Shown: positions 1 through 7,762 of the stretch, piece after piece
Layout of the letters: each line of letters begins with the position of its first letter
Numbering within the stretch: position 1 is the first letter of the stretch
From: Gordonia sp. X0973
GTDB taxonomy: Bacteria; Actinomycetota; Actinomycetes; Mycobacteriales; Mycobacteriaceae
NCBI RefSeq assembly: GCF_013348785.1
Contig: NZ_CP054691.1
Span: 2,914,001 to 2,978,000 of the forward strand
DNA length: 64,000 nucleotides
Direction of reading: 5' to 3'
Made by a program: the position numbers and the translations under genes
Notes under the pieces: model-generated
The model's database searches: none
What the model was told of the DNA's origin: nothing
Seen by the model: only the letters and a program-made list of their open reading frames with translations

Positions 1-156
1 GGTCGTCGACGCACCGTCGTGGGTCTCGCCGATCTTGTAGTTGACGCCGGTGTAGAAGAGGATCCGCTCGGTCGTCGTCGTCTTGCCGGCATCGATGTGG
101 GCCATGATGCCGATATTGCGAACCTTGGTGAGGTCGCTGAGCACTTCCTGTGCCAT
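1..156 (-). CDS. fusA: Elongation factor G, N-terminal part (cut by window edge)
   Basis: The minus-strand frame starts at an ATG at 156 and runs off the left edge, so only 52 codons are present. They read as the start of the EF-G GTPase domain: [20 protein letters not shown], then the P-loop [15 protein letters not shown] and [17 protein letters not shown] uses GTP to translocate tRNA and mRNA on the ribosome. It follows rpsG after 47 bp, the usual str-operon order. Identity is secure; nothing can be said about the missing part. Confidence 0.97.
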   Translation of the reverse strand, partial: MAQEVLSDLTKVRNIGIMAHIDAGKTTTTERILFYTGVNYKIGETHDGASTT

Positions 157-203
157 TACATTCCCTTCGGGAATCGATTAGTGGACTGTTGGGGCGGCTG
201 CGA

Positions 204-674
204 CTACCAGCGGTAGTGCGCGAACGCCCGGTTGGCCTCGGCCATCTTGTGGGTGTCCTCGCGACGCTTCACCGAGGCACCGAGGCCGTTGGAGGCGTCG
301 AGCAGCTCGTTGGCCAGGCGTTCCACCATGGTCTTCTCGCGACGCTGACGGCTGAAGGTCACCAGCCAGCGCAGGGCCAGGGTGTTGGCGCGACCGGGCT
401 TGACCTCGATCGGCACCTGGTAGGTGGCACCACCGACGCGGCGGCTCTTCACCTCGAGGGTCGGCTTGACGTTGTCCAGAGCACGCTTGAGCGTGATGAC
501 CGGATCGGTGCCGGTCTTCTCGCGGGCCTGCTCGAGGGCGCCGTAGACGATCCGCTCGGCGGTCGACTTCTTGCCGTCGAGGAGGATCTTGTTCACGAGC
601 TGGGTGACCAGCGGCGAACCGTAGACGGGGTCGTTGATGAGGGGGCGCTTGGGCGCGGGTCCTTTACGTGGCAT
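204..674 (-). CDS. rpsG: 30S ribosomal protein S7
   Basis: This 156-residue protein is the normal length for bacterial S7, which nucleates assembly of the 30S head and contacts tRNA near the E site. It begins [20 protein letters not shown] and contains the typical [16 protein letters not shown] stretch. The ATG at 674 lies 2 bp beyond the rpsL stop. An in-frame extension is open further upstream, but it runs through rpsL and is not the start. It is cotranscribed with rpsL and fusA. Confidence 0.98.
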   Translation of the reverse strand: MPRKGPAPKRPLINDPVYGSPLVTQLVNKILLDGKKSTAERIVYGALEQAREKTGTDPVITLKRALDNVKPTLEVKSRRVGGATYQVPIEVKPGRANTLALRWLVTFSRQRREKTMVERLANELLDASNGLGASVKRREDTHKMAEANRAFAHYRW

Positions 675-676
675 GA

Positions 677-1048
677 CTAGCCGCCCTTCTTCGCGCCGTA
701 ACGGCTGCGAGCCTGCTTGCGGTCCTTGACACCCTGGGTGTCGAGCGAGCCGCGGATGATGCGGTAACGAACACCGGGGAGGTCCTTCACACGACCACCG
801 CGCACGAGCACCATCGAGTGCTCCTGCAGGTTGTGGCCCTCGCCGGGGATGTATGCGGTGACTTCGACGCCGGAGGTCAGGCGCACACGCGCGACCTTCC
901 GAAGCGCCGAGTTCGGCTTCTTGGGGGTGGTGGTGTACACACGCGTGCACACGCCGCGCCGCTGCGGGCTGCCCTTCAAGGCCGCGGTCTTCTTGATCGA
1001 AGCCTTGTCCTTGCGGCCCTTGCGGACCAGCTGGTTAATAGTTGGCAC
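677..1048 (-). CDS. rpsL: 30S ribosomal protein S12
   Basis: This 123-residue protein has the full S12 signature, including [16 protein letters not shown] and [21 protein letters not shown]12 sits at the decoding centre and helps set translational accuracy. Lys43 (in TPKKPNS) and Lys88 (in GRVKDLPG), where streptomycin-resistance changes occur in mycobacteria, are both wild type here. It is the first gene of the rpsL-rpsG-fusA operon on the minus strand, and its promoter must lie in the gap above 1048. Confidence 0.98.
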   Translation of the reverse strand: MPTINQLVRKGRKDKASIKKTAALKGSPQRRGVCTRVYTTTPKKPNSALRKVARVRLTSGVEVTAYIPGEGHNLQEHSMVLVRGGRVKDLPGVRYRIIRGSLDTQGVKDRKQARSRYGAKKGG

Positions 1049-1424
1049 TGAATTCCTTCATTCGATGTGTTCGCACGTCGGAGTCGGCTCCCGCCGGTCC
1101 GCAGTGCTTGTTGCGGTTGGTGCTCCGGGCAAATGATCACTGTCGCCACCGGCGACCGTGATTCACCTCCACAACTCGCCCCACCAGAGCGTCTGCCCTG
1201 GTCAGTACATTGATCGCTACCCCGCGCTCGGGCGTGTCTAACACCCGAAAACGGTCTCGCCTAGTCAGCCTGCCCCGCACCCCGGTGAACGTCGGGTTTC
1301 ACCCCGCGCGACCTCATCCGTTGACACGCATGCAGACTGGCCCAGCTGTCGCCAGGCACCGCCCAAGTACTCTACCGACCTGCGTTGGCCGGGTCAAAAC
1401 GGAATCCGGCGCGACAGCCCGTGG
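1049..1424. other. Gene-free stretch upstream of rpsL
   Basis: These 376 bp separate the rpsL start from the 3' end of the lysR gene. I see no credible gene in them; the reading frames present have no ribosome-binding site and look like antisense or chance frames. The stretch should hold the promoter of the rpsL-rpsG-fusA operon, transcribed leftwards, but I could not pick out a convincing -35/-10 pair. Confidence 0.6.
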
Positions 1425-2342
1425 TCACGCGACGAGTTGCGCGCCCTCGACCAGCCCGATGTTCTCCTCGACGACCCGGCGCGCCACCTCGGCGAAACCG
1501 ATCGCGAGCGAACCCGCGTCCGCGGGGTACATGACGTCGCACTCGTTGGGCGGGAAATCGTTCAGCGGCAGCGCTCGCAGGAGCGGATTGTCGATCGCGA
1601 GGCGCCAGCCGCTCGCCGCGACGGACAGCGCGCTGCCCGAGTCGGCCAGCGACGACTGCAGCTCCGAGATGTTCACCGCGTTGCTGCCGACGCGCTCGTC
1701 GGGTCGGCGCTGGGCGTCGAGCCCCCAATACGACGACCATTCCGGCGGCGCGTTGGTCAGGTCCAGGACCGGCAAGTCGAGCGCCGCGTCGACGGCGTCG
1801 CTCCCGTCGCCCTCCGGCACGGGCGCATCGGCGCCGAAGGCGAGCATCCGGGGCTCGGCGAACAGCGGCGTGTAGTTCATCCCGCCGACCACGTCGGGCG
1901 ACCGGACTATCGCCACGTCGACGCGCCCGTCCATCACCGCGTCGAATTGGTCGGCGAAGCTGAGGTCGACCATCGAGACCTCGACGTCCGGGTTGGCCCG
2001 CCGATAGCCGCCGATGATGAGCGGCGTGAGCTCACCGGCACCGAGGTGACCCGACAGCACGCCGATGGCGAGCCGGCGGCGCCGACCGGTGTTGCGGACG
2101 TCGTCGAGTGCATCGCTCACCGAGTGCAGGATCTGCCGCACATGGGCGAGGAAGGTGACCCCGGCCGACGAGAGTTCGACGCCGCGCGGGCTGCGGACCA
2201 GCAGCACCGCGCCCACCGATCGCTCCAACCTGCGCATCGCCTGCGACACGGCCGGCTGCGACAGGTACAGCCGGCGCGCGGCGGCGTGCAGACTGCCCTC
2301 CTCGGCGACGACGGCGAAGATCTCCATCTGACGCAGGTCCAT
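1425..2342 (-). CDS. LysR-family transcriptional regulator
   Basis: This 305-residue protein has the LysR layout. An N-terminal winged helix-turn-helix occupies about residues 1-60 (MDLRQMEIFAVVAEEGSLHA, then AARRLYLSQPAVSQAMRRLE). A linker and a periplasmic-binding-like inducer domain follow (RRRLAIGVLSGHLGAGEL onwards). It is transcribed away from the microcompartment operon that begins 184 bp to its right. LysR proteins usually control the adjacent divergent operon in response to a pathway metabolite, so it is the probable regulator of 2526-9556. The effector cannot be guessed from sequence. Confidence 0.93.
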   Translation of the reverse strand: MDLRQMEIFAVVAEEGSLHAAARRLYLSQPAVSQAMRRLERSVGAVLLVRSPRGVELSSAGVTFLAHVRQILHSVSDALDDVRNTGRRRRLAIGVLSGHLGAGELTPLIIGGYRRANPDVEVSMVDLSFADQFDAVMDGRVDVAIVRSPDVVGGMNYTPLFAEPRMLAFGADAPVPEGDGSDAVDAALDLPVLDLTNAPPEWSSYWGLDAQRRPDERVGSNAVNISELQSSLADSGSALSVAASGWRLAIDNPLLRALPLNDFPPNECDVMYPADAGSLAIGFAEVARRVVEENIGLVEGAQLVA

Positions 2343-2525
2343 CTCCGACCACCTTCTCGAGCCTTGTGATGCAGGTCACCGTAGCCCCGCACGGTGATCG
2401 GAGTCCAGCGGACGGGGGTGGGGATAAGGAGATGTTTCCACTGGATAAGCGAGTGGCCTCTACCGACGGCGACGGCGCTGGGGTGGCATCGATCACACCA
2501 ACCCCGCTATCCGAGGAGACACGCA
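2343..2525. promoter_or_regulatory. Divergent lysR / microcompartment promoter region
   Basis: Two structures stand out in this divergent gap. One is an inverted repeat TCACCGT-N8-ACGGTGA at 2376-2397, close to the lysR start. The other is a direct repeat GGATAAG at 2422-2428 and 2443-2449, two helical turns apart. A GAGGAG ribosome-binding site lies just upstream of the ATG at 2526. The inverted repeat is a plausible LysR recognition site and the direct repeat could be an activation site. Both are pattern-based guesses. Confidence 0.45.
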
Positions 2526-3704
2526 ATGCCCTCCGTTGAAGTCAACCGCGAACTGGCCGACCGGGCCCGAGAACAGCTGGGCGACGCCGTCAAGGCGTTC
2601 CTCTCCGAGCGGACCGCGGTGGACTCACCGTTGTTCGACGTCTCCACGAAGATGGCGTACGGCAACTACGCATCGGTGCGGTCGATCCCGCTGTTGATGG
2701 ACCTCGTCAACGCCCGGCTGACCCCCGAGGAGGTCGGCCGGAAGCTGAAGACCCCCGGTGTTCCGCTCGGCCTGGTGATGAACGGCCTCGGCTGGGTCCT
2801 CACGATGGGACGCATCCAGGTCTACAAGGACGCCGGCTGGCCGGAGAAGACCGACGTGGCCGTCCCGGAGGACGAGCGCATGGCCGAGGTGTTCACCTGG
2901 TGGGCCCGCATCATGGCGGCCTATCGCAACGACGGCGGCCTGGTCCCCGGGCAGGGCGGGACGCCGGAGACCTTCGAGATCCTCTCCGACGAGACCCTCG
3001 CCCCCATCGTCGAGACCGCGCTGACCGACGGCGCGTTCGACGGCGACGGGAAGCTCGCCGCCGGCGGCGACATCGCGATGCTCCAGCGCTCGATCGCCGA
3101 ACTCGACATGTTCGAGTTCGTCACCCACGCCGAGGCCCGCGACGGCATCCACCAGCACGGTCCGTACCGGCTCGACGACGGCCGGGTGGTCCTGTTCAAG
3201 GAGTTCACCGACCTGCAGGGCAGGTATATGCCGGGCAAGTCCGACGAGAACCGGCTGTCGGTGTCGCGGGTGGTCGTCGCCCTGGTGATGCGAGACGTGC
3301 GGATCACCTTCGACCTCTTCGCGATCTTCACCGATCCGGAAAACTTCTTCGACCACGTCGAGGGTGTCGCCATCTTGGCCGGCGACGACCTGAAGACCAT
3401 CTCGCTCCCCGAACTCTCGGCGATCGCCGAGGCGTCGGTGAAGGCGCAGCGCAACTACTTCCTGCAGATGGCCGGCTGGGACGACCGGACCAAGGTCACC
3501 CACGGCGGCAGCCAATACGCGAACGACTTCCACGCACTGCTGCCCATCGCGGGCTACACCGAGGAGGAGGTGGCCTCGCTCTGGATCGAGCCCTTCGAGA
3601 AGGCCGCGACGGAGTACTACGAGCGCGCGACCGGCGACACCCGCCTGGGCGCCTTCGAGCACCTGCTCGGCGGCGGCGAGCCCGTCACTCCCCCGTTCGC
3701 CTGA
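2526..3704 (+). CDS. Orphan protein, first gene of the microcompartment operon
   Basis: I do not recognise this 392-residue protein. It is soluble and acidic, with no signal peptide or membrane segment. Visible features are a tryptophan-rich stretch near residue 125 (EVFTWWARIMAAYRNDGG), a histidine-rich motif near residue 205 (DGIHQHGPYRLDDGR), and DLQGRYMPGKSDENRLS shortly after. The ATG at 2526 has a GAGGAG box upstream and was preferred to an upstream frame extension that crosses the promoter region. It is 65 bp upstream of a phosphohistidine swivel-domain gene and heads an operon ending in shell proteins. One possibility is that it supplies the acceptor-binding or lyase step that the truncated dikinase lacks; this is inference from context only. 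Confidence 0.8.
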   Translation: MPSVEVNRELADRAREQLGDAVKAFLSERTAVDSPLFDVSTKMAYGNYASVRSIPLLMDLVNARLTPEEVGRKLKTPGVPLGLVMNGLGWVLTMGRIQVYKDAGWPEKTDVAVPEDERMAEVFTWWARIMAAYRNDGGLVPGQGGTPETFEILSDETLAPIVETALTDGAFDGDGKLAAGGDIAMLQRSIAELDMFEFVTHAEARDGIHQHGPYRLDDGRVVLFKEFTDLQGRYMPGKSDENRLSVSRVVVALVMRDVRITFDLFAIFTDPENFFDHVEGVAILAGDDLKTISLPELSAIAEASVKAQRNYFLQMAGWDDRTKVTHGGSQYANDFHALLPIAGYTEEEVASLWIEPFEKAATEYYERATGDTRLGAFEHLLGGGEPVTPPFA

Positions 3705-3769
3705 CCCGGTCCCGTCAACCCAGCCGCCGGCCCCCGTCGGCGCGCATCAACCCGAAAGCAGAGAGAACC

Positions 3770-4120
3770 ATGACCGAAACCTGGACCCCCGCCGGTACCG
3801 GCGCCTTCGTCTCCGGCACCGAGCCGGTGGAGGGCACCGTCGTCGAGATCAAGACCACCGAGGACGTGCTCCCCCTGTTCGACGACTGCCCGTCGGACCT
3901 CATCGTGCTGTTGCACACCTCCGGCGGCACGATCCTGTCCCCGCTGTTCTCCGACATCAAGGGTGTGATCTCGACCGTCGGCGGCAAGGGCTCGCATGTC
4001 GCGATCCTCTCGCGCGAGTTCGGCATCCCCTGCGTGATGGGCGCCGAGTTGAGCGACGAGGCGCTGAACGGGCGTCACGTGCGCATCGAGACCGACGGTT
4101 CCGTCCGAGTCGCGGGCTAG
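3770..4120 (+). CDS. Stand-alone PEP-utilising-enzyme mobile (phosphohistidine swivel) domain
   Basis: This 116-residue protein is only the swivelling phosphohistidine domain normally embedded in PEP synthase, PPDK and related phosphotransferases. The hallmark is GGKGSHVAILSREFGIPCVM, with the phosphorylatable His at residue 76, preceded by a conserved-type strand (DLIVLLHTSGGTILSP). In the family this domain carries a phosphoryl group between an ATP-grasp site and a second active site. It is followed after 2 bp by the next gene and lies two genes upstream of a PPDK-like enzyme that has its own such domain. It may act as a mobile phosphocarrier subunit. Family assignment is firm; the partner is inferred. 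Confidence 0.85.
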   Translation: MTETWTPAGTGAFVSGTEPVEGTVVEIKTTEDVLPLFDDCPSDLIVLLHTSGGTILSPLFSDIKGVISTVGGKGSHVAILSREFGIPCVMGAELSDEALNGRHVRIETDGSVRVAG

Positions 4121-4122
4121 CC

Positions 4123-4680
4123 ATGACCGACGAGTTCGACATCCTGCACGCGCTGCGCATCAAGGGGCGCGTGCCGGCCGACCAGGTCGGTGCCGACCCC
4201 GCCGCGCTCGCGGCCGCGGCCGACGCCGGCCTGGTGAAGGTGACCGAGCGCGGCGCGCTGCTCACCGGGCCGGGGCTGCTCCGGCACGGTCGGCTCCTCG
4301 CCGCGCAGGTCGCCGCGGCCGACGGGGACGGACTCGCCCGCGCCTACGACCGCTTCCTCCAGGTCAACCCGGGGGTGAAGGAGGCCTGCTCGCGGTGGCA
4401 GGCTGCCGGAGCCGAGGCGACCGACGACGACCTGTTCGCCGCCGTCGATTCACTCGAGCGCGCGTTCTCCCGCATCGACCGGCCGCTCGCCGGGATCGCC
4501 GGGGACTTCCCCCGCTTCGGCGGCTATCGCGCCCGCCTCCAGGCGGCACTGGAACGCGCCGGCGAGGGCCGACGCGAGGCCGTCGCCGACCCGGGGCCGG
4601 AATCGTTTCACACCGCCTGGTTCGAGTGCCACGAGGACTTCCTGGTGTCGCTCGGGCGCGACCGCGAGGAGGACGAGTGA
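4123..4680 (+). CDS. Uncharacterised 185-aa protein beside the PPDK-like gene
   Basis: No enzyme family was recognised. The first 60 residues (FDILHALRIKGRVPADQVGA and AAAADAGLVKVTERGALLTG) look like a small winged-helix-type module. The rest is helical and ends in SFHTAWFECHEDFLVSLGRD. Its ATG is 2 bp past the swivel-domain stop, and its own stop overlaps the GTG of the PPDK-like gene by 4 bp, so the two are translationally coupled. M. tuberculosis has a hypothetical gene (Rv1126c) beside its short ppdK (Rv1127c), and this could be its counterpart; an alignment would decide. It may be an accessory subunit of the phosphotransferase. Confidence 0.8.
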   Translation: MTDEFDILHALRIKGRVPADQVGADPAALAAAADAGLVKVTERGALLTGPGLLRHGRLLAAQVAAADGDGLARAYDRFLQVNPGVKEACSRWQAAGAEATDDDLFAAVDSLERAFSRIDRPLAGIAGDFPRFGGYRARLQAALERAGEGRREAVADPGPESFHTAWFECHEDFLVSLGRDREEDE

Positions 4681-6266
4681 TCACCGATACCGCGCGCCTC
4701 GTCGTCGGGTTCCGCGAGGCGGCGCAACCGGACCGCGCGCTGCTCGGCGGCAAGGGCGCCGGCCTCGTCGAGATGACCGCCCTGGGCATTCCGGTGCCGC
4801 CCGGCTTCATCCTCACCACCGCGTGCGGCTCCGCATTCGCCGCCACGGACGGACTGCCCGAGTCCGCACGGGCCGCCGTCGCCGCCCACCTCGCCGAGGT
4901 GGAGATTGTGCTCGGCCGACGTTTCGGTGCGCTCGACGACCCGCTGCTCGTCTCCGTGCGCTCGGGGGCACCGGTCTCGATGCCGGGGATGATGGACACG
5001 ATCCTCAACGTCGGCCTGACCCCGGCATCGGCCGCCCGGCTCGCCGTAGCCTCCGGGGACGCGCGGTTCGCCTACTCCAGCTTCGAACACCTCCTCGACG
5101 GCTTCGCGACGTCGGTGCGCAACCTGCCGCCGGACGTCGTCGACGACGCCGTCGAAGGACTCGATCGCGACACCGCCGAGGGCGCCCGGCAGCGCTGCGC
5201 CGCGCTGCTGACGGCTATCGAGGAGGAGTCCGGCGCGCCCTTCCCCGATCCGGCCGGCCAGCTCGAGGAGGCGATCGCCGCGGTCTTCTCGTCGTGGGAC
5301 GGCCGCCGCGCCCGGGCCTACCGCAAACACAAGGGCATCGACGACTCGATCGGCACCGCGGTCGTCATCCAGGCGATGGTCTACGGGAACCGCGGCGACA
5401 CCTCCGGCAGCGGTGTCGTGTTCACGCGCGACCCGGCCTCCGGCGCCCCCGGCGCCTGCGGGGAGTATCTGGCGCGCGCCCAGGGCGAGGACGTCGTCTC
5501 CGGCGAGTTCGAGTCCGCCGGACTCGATTCACTCGCCGCCGCGCTGCCGAACACCTATGCCGAGCTGACCGCCATCCTCGACCGGCTCGAGCGGCACGCG
5601 CGCGACATGTGCGACGTCGAGTTCACCGTCGAGGACGAGAGGGTCTGGATCCTGCAGACCCGCGTCGGACAGCGCAGCAGCCGCGCGGCGGTGCGCATCG
5701 CCGTCGACCTCGCCCGCGACGGCGTCATCGAGCCCGCCGAGGCCGTCCGCCGGATCGACGCGCGCGACCTCGCCCGCCTGCCGCGCACCGCCGACCCCGA
5801 GCCGCCGGAAGGGGCGCTCGTCGCGCGCGGTACGCCGTCGTCATGCGGCGCGGCGACCGGTGCCGCCGTCTTCGACGCCGATACCGCCGCCGACTACGCC
5901 GAGCAGGGGTGCGCGGTGGTGCTGATCCGCCCGACCACCTCGCCGGCCGACATGGCCGGACTCATCGCGGCGGCGGCCGTCGTCACCGGGCGCGGCGGCC
6001 CGATGTCGCATGCCGCGGTCGTCGCGCGCGGCATGGACCGGCCCGCGGTCTGCGGCGTCGGGCCGGTCGTGATCGCCGCCGACGGGCGCTCCGCGACGGT
6101 CGACGGCCGCCCGGTCGTCCTCGGCGACCCGGTGACCGTCGACGGCGACAACGGGTGGATCGCCCGCGGCGAGCTGCCCCTCGCCGATGCCGCCGACGAC
6201 CCCGACTACCACCAGTACCTGCGGTGGCGCGAAACGCTCCACGGCACGAGTGAGGAGAAGGCGTGA
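4677..6266 (+). CDS. Truncated pyruvate,phosphate dikinase-like phosphotransferase
   Basis: The 529 residues match the first two thirds of PPDK. An ATP-grasp nucleotide-binding region runs to about residue 350 (LLGGKGAGLVEMTALGIPVP, VSVRSGAPVSMPGMMDTILN, GDTSGSGVVFTRDPASGAPG, WILQTRVGQR). The swivel domain follows, with catalytic His445 in GRGGPMSHAAVVARGMD. PPDK is normally near 880 residues; the C-terminal PEP/pyruvate barrel is absent and the stop is followed directly by the next gene. The GTG at 4677 overlaps the previous stop and is where PPDK similarity begins. A short PpdK is also known in M. tuberculosis (Rv1127c, about 490 aa). The enzyme can probably phosphorylate its histidine from ATP, but the acceptor is unknown. 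Confidence 0.88.
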   Translation: MITDTARLVVGFREAAQPDRALLGGKGAGLVEMTALGIPVPPGFILTTACGSAFAATDGLPESARAAVAAHLAEVEIVLGRRFGALDDPLLVSVRSGAPVSMPGMMDTILNVGLTPASAARLAVASGDARFAYSSFEHLLDGFATSVRNLPPDVVDDAVEGLDRDTAEGARQRCAALLTAIEEESGAPFPDPAGQLEEAIAAVFSSWDGRRARAYRKHKGIDDSIGTAVVIQAMVYGNRGDTSGSGVVFTRDPASGAPGACGEYLARAQGEDVVSGEFESAGLDSLAAALPNTYAELTAILDRLERHARDMCDVEFTVEDERVWILQTRVGQRSSRAAVRIAVDLARDGVIEPAEAVRRIDARDLARLPRTADPEPPEGALVARGTPSSCGAATGAAVFDADTAADYAEQGCAVVLIRPTTSPADMAGLIAAAAVVTGRGGPMSHAAVVARGMDRPAVCGVGPVVIAADGRSATVDGRPVVLGDPVTVDGDNGWIARGELPLADAADDPDYHQYLRWRETLHGTSEEKA

Positions 6267-7762
6267 CCACCACGGCCGAACGCAACCGCACCGAGGTCGC
6301 CGCCCTTGTGGCGCAGGCCCAACGGGTCGCGAAGGCGCCCCGAATCGCCGGGACCGCGCGCCCCGCGCGCACGGCGCCGACTCCGGCGGCCACCCGCCGA
6401 CCGGCCGCACCACCGTCCCCACCTGGACCGACCGCCGCCACGGCCGTCGACGCCGCGGTGCGGCGGGCGCGCGCGGCCCGCCTGGCATTGCGCTCGACGA
6501 CGCTGGACCAGCGCGCGGCCGCCATCGCGGCGGTGCGCGAGGCGGGTGTCGCCACCGCCGCTGACATCGCGCGGCTGGGCCACGACGAGACCGGGCTGGG
6601 ACGGTATGACGACAAGGTCGTGATGGCGCGCACCGCGGCGCTCAAGACCCCGGGCACCGAACTGCTCGTGCCCGCCTATTCCGGCTCCGGCCTGTCGGTG
6701 TCCCGGCAGCGCCCGGCGGCCTACGGGGTGATCGCCTCGGTGCTGCCGATGACCGTCCCCAACGAGGCGGTCGTCTCCCATACCATCGCGATGGTCAGCG
6801 GCGGCAACGCCGTCGTCTTCATGGCGCATCCGTCGGCGGCCAGGACCACCGGTGCCACCGTCGAGATGTGCTCACGCGCCCTGGCCGGTGCCGGACTGCC
6901 GGCCGACGCGGTGACGCTGGTCGAGGCGTCCGGATCGGAGGCCGCGGTCGAACTCATGCGCCACCCCGACATCGACCTGCTCGTCGTCACCGGCGGCGGC
7001 GGTGTGGTGGCCGAGGCGATGAAGGTTCCGGTGAAGGCCATCTGCGCCGGTCCGGGCAACACCCCGGTGATCATCGACGAGACCGCCGACCCGAGCGCGG
7101 CGGCCGCATGCGTCTACCTCGGCTCCTCCTTCGACAACACGATCGGCTGCGTCCAGGAGAAGGAGGTCTTCGTCCCGCACGCCGCGGCCAAGGACTTCGT
7201 CACGGCGATGGGCTCCGCCGGCGCGCACATCGCCACGCCGACCGAGATCGACGCCCTGACCGACCTGCTGCTGACCGATCCCCGGCCCCGCACCGGGTCA
7301 CCGGTGAATCGCGACTTCATCGGCCGCGACGCCTCGGTGATCCTCGACGCCATCGGTTCCCCCGGCGCCGCGGGAGATCCGCGCTCGGTGGTCGCCGTCG
7401 TCGAGCCGAACCACCCGTTCATCTGGAGCGAGATGCTGCTCCCCGTCCTCGCCGTCTGCCCCACCGCGTCGGCCGACGACGCCCTGGAGAAGGCGTTGGA
7501 GGCCGAACACGGCAACCGGCACTCGTCGGTGATCCACTCCCGCGATCCGCGGTTCCTCGCCGCCTGCGAGCAGGCACTCGACGTCAACGTCCTGGTGCGC
7601 AACTCGCCGTCCTTCGCGTCGGTGGGCGTCGGATCGGCGCAACCGTTCACCGTCACGCTCGCGTCCCGCACCGGCGAGGGGCCCACGACGGCTCGTGACT
7701 TCGTCCGCCACCACCACGTCATCGATTCGATTTCCAACGGATGGGCAGGGGATCCCGCATGA
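6263..7762 (+). CDS. CoA-acylating aldehyde dehydrogenase, microcompartment type (PduP/EutE-like)
   Basis: This 499-residue protein belongs to the PduP/EutE family, which oxidises an aldehyde to its acyl-CoA with NAD. The catalytic Cys296 is in SFDNTIGCVQEKEVFV, and the cofactor region includes LLVVTGGGGVVAEAMK and AGPGNTPVIIDETAD. Residues about 8-24 (RNRTEVAALVAQAQRVA) form an amphipathic helix, followed by roughly 35 residues rich in Ala and Pro before the catalytic fold. That arrangement is typical of encapsulation peptides that dock enzymes inside shells. The family is usually near 465 residues, so the extension accounts for the extra length. The start overlaps the previous stop by 4 bp. 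It is the core aldehyde-consuming enzyme of the locus. Confidence 0.92.
   Translation: MTTTAERNRTEVAALVAQAQRVAKAPRIAGTARPARTAPTPAATRRPAAPPSPPGPTAATAVDAAVRRARAARLALRSTTLDQRAAAIAAVREAGVATAADIARLGHDETGLGRYDDKVVMARTAALKTPGTELLVPAYSGSGLSVSRQRPAAYGVIASVLPMTVPNEAVVSHTIAMVSGGNAVVFMAHPSAARTTGATVEMCSRALAGAGLPADAVTLVEASGSEAAVELMRHPDIDLLVVTGGGGVVAEAMKVPVKAICAGPGNTPVIIDETADPSAAAACVYLGSSFDNTIGCVQEKEVFVPHAAAKDFVTAMGSAGAHIATPTEIDALTDLLLTDPRPRTGSPVNRDFIGRDASVILDAIGSPGAAGDPRSVVAVVEPNHPFIWSEMLLPVLAVCPTASADDALEKALEAEHGNRHSSVIHSRDPRFLAACEQALDVNVLVRNSPSFASVGVGSAQPFTVTLASRTGEGPTTARDFVRHHHVIDSISNGWAGDPA

Noticed and set aside
1210..1875. Plus-strand frame between rpsL and lysR
   Set aside because: Most of it is antisense to lysR, it has an Arg/Ser-biased composition, and it lacks a ribosome-binding site or any family match.
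4677..6266. Frameshift or truncation of a full PPDK gene
   Set aside because: The frame ends cleanly, the next gene overlaps its stop by 4 bp, and no remnant of the PEP/pyruvate barrel is visible in any frame downstream. Short PpdK proteins also exist in mycobacteria.
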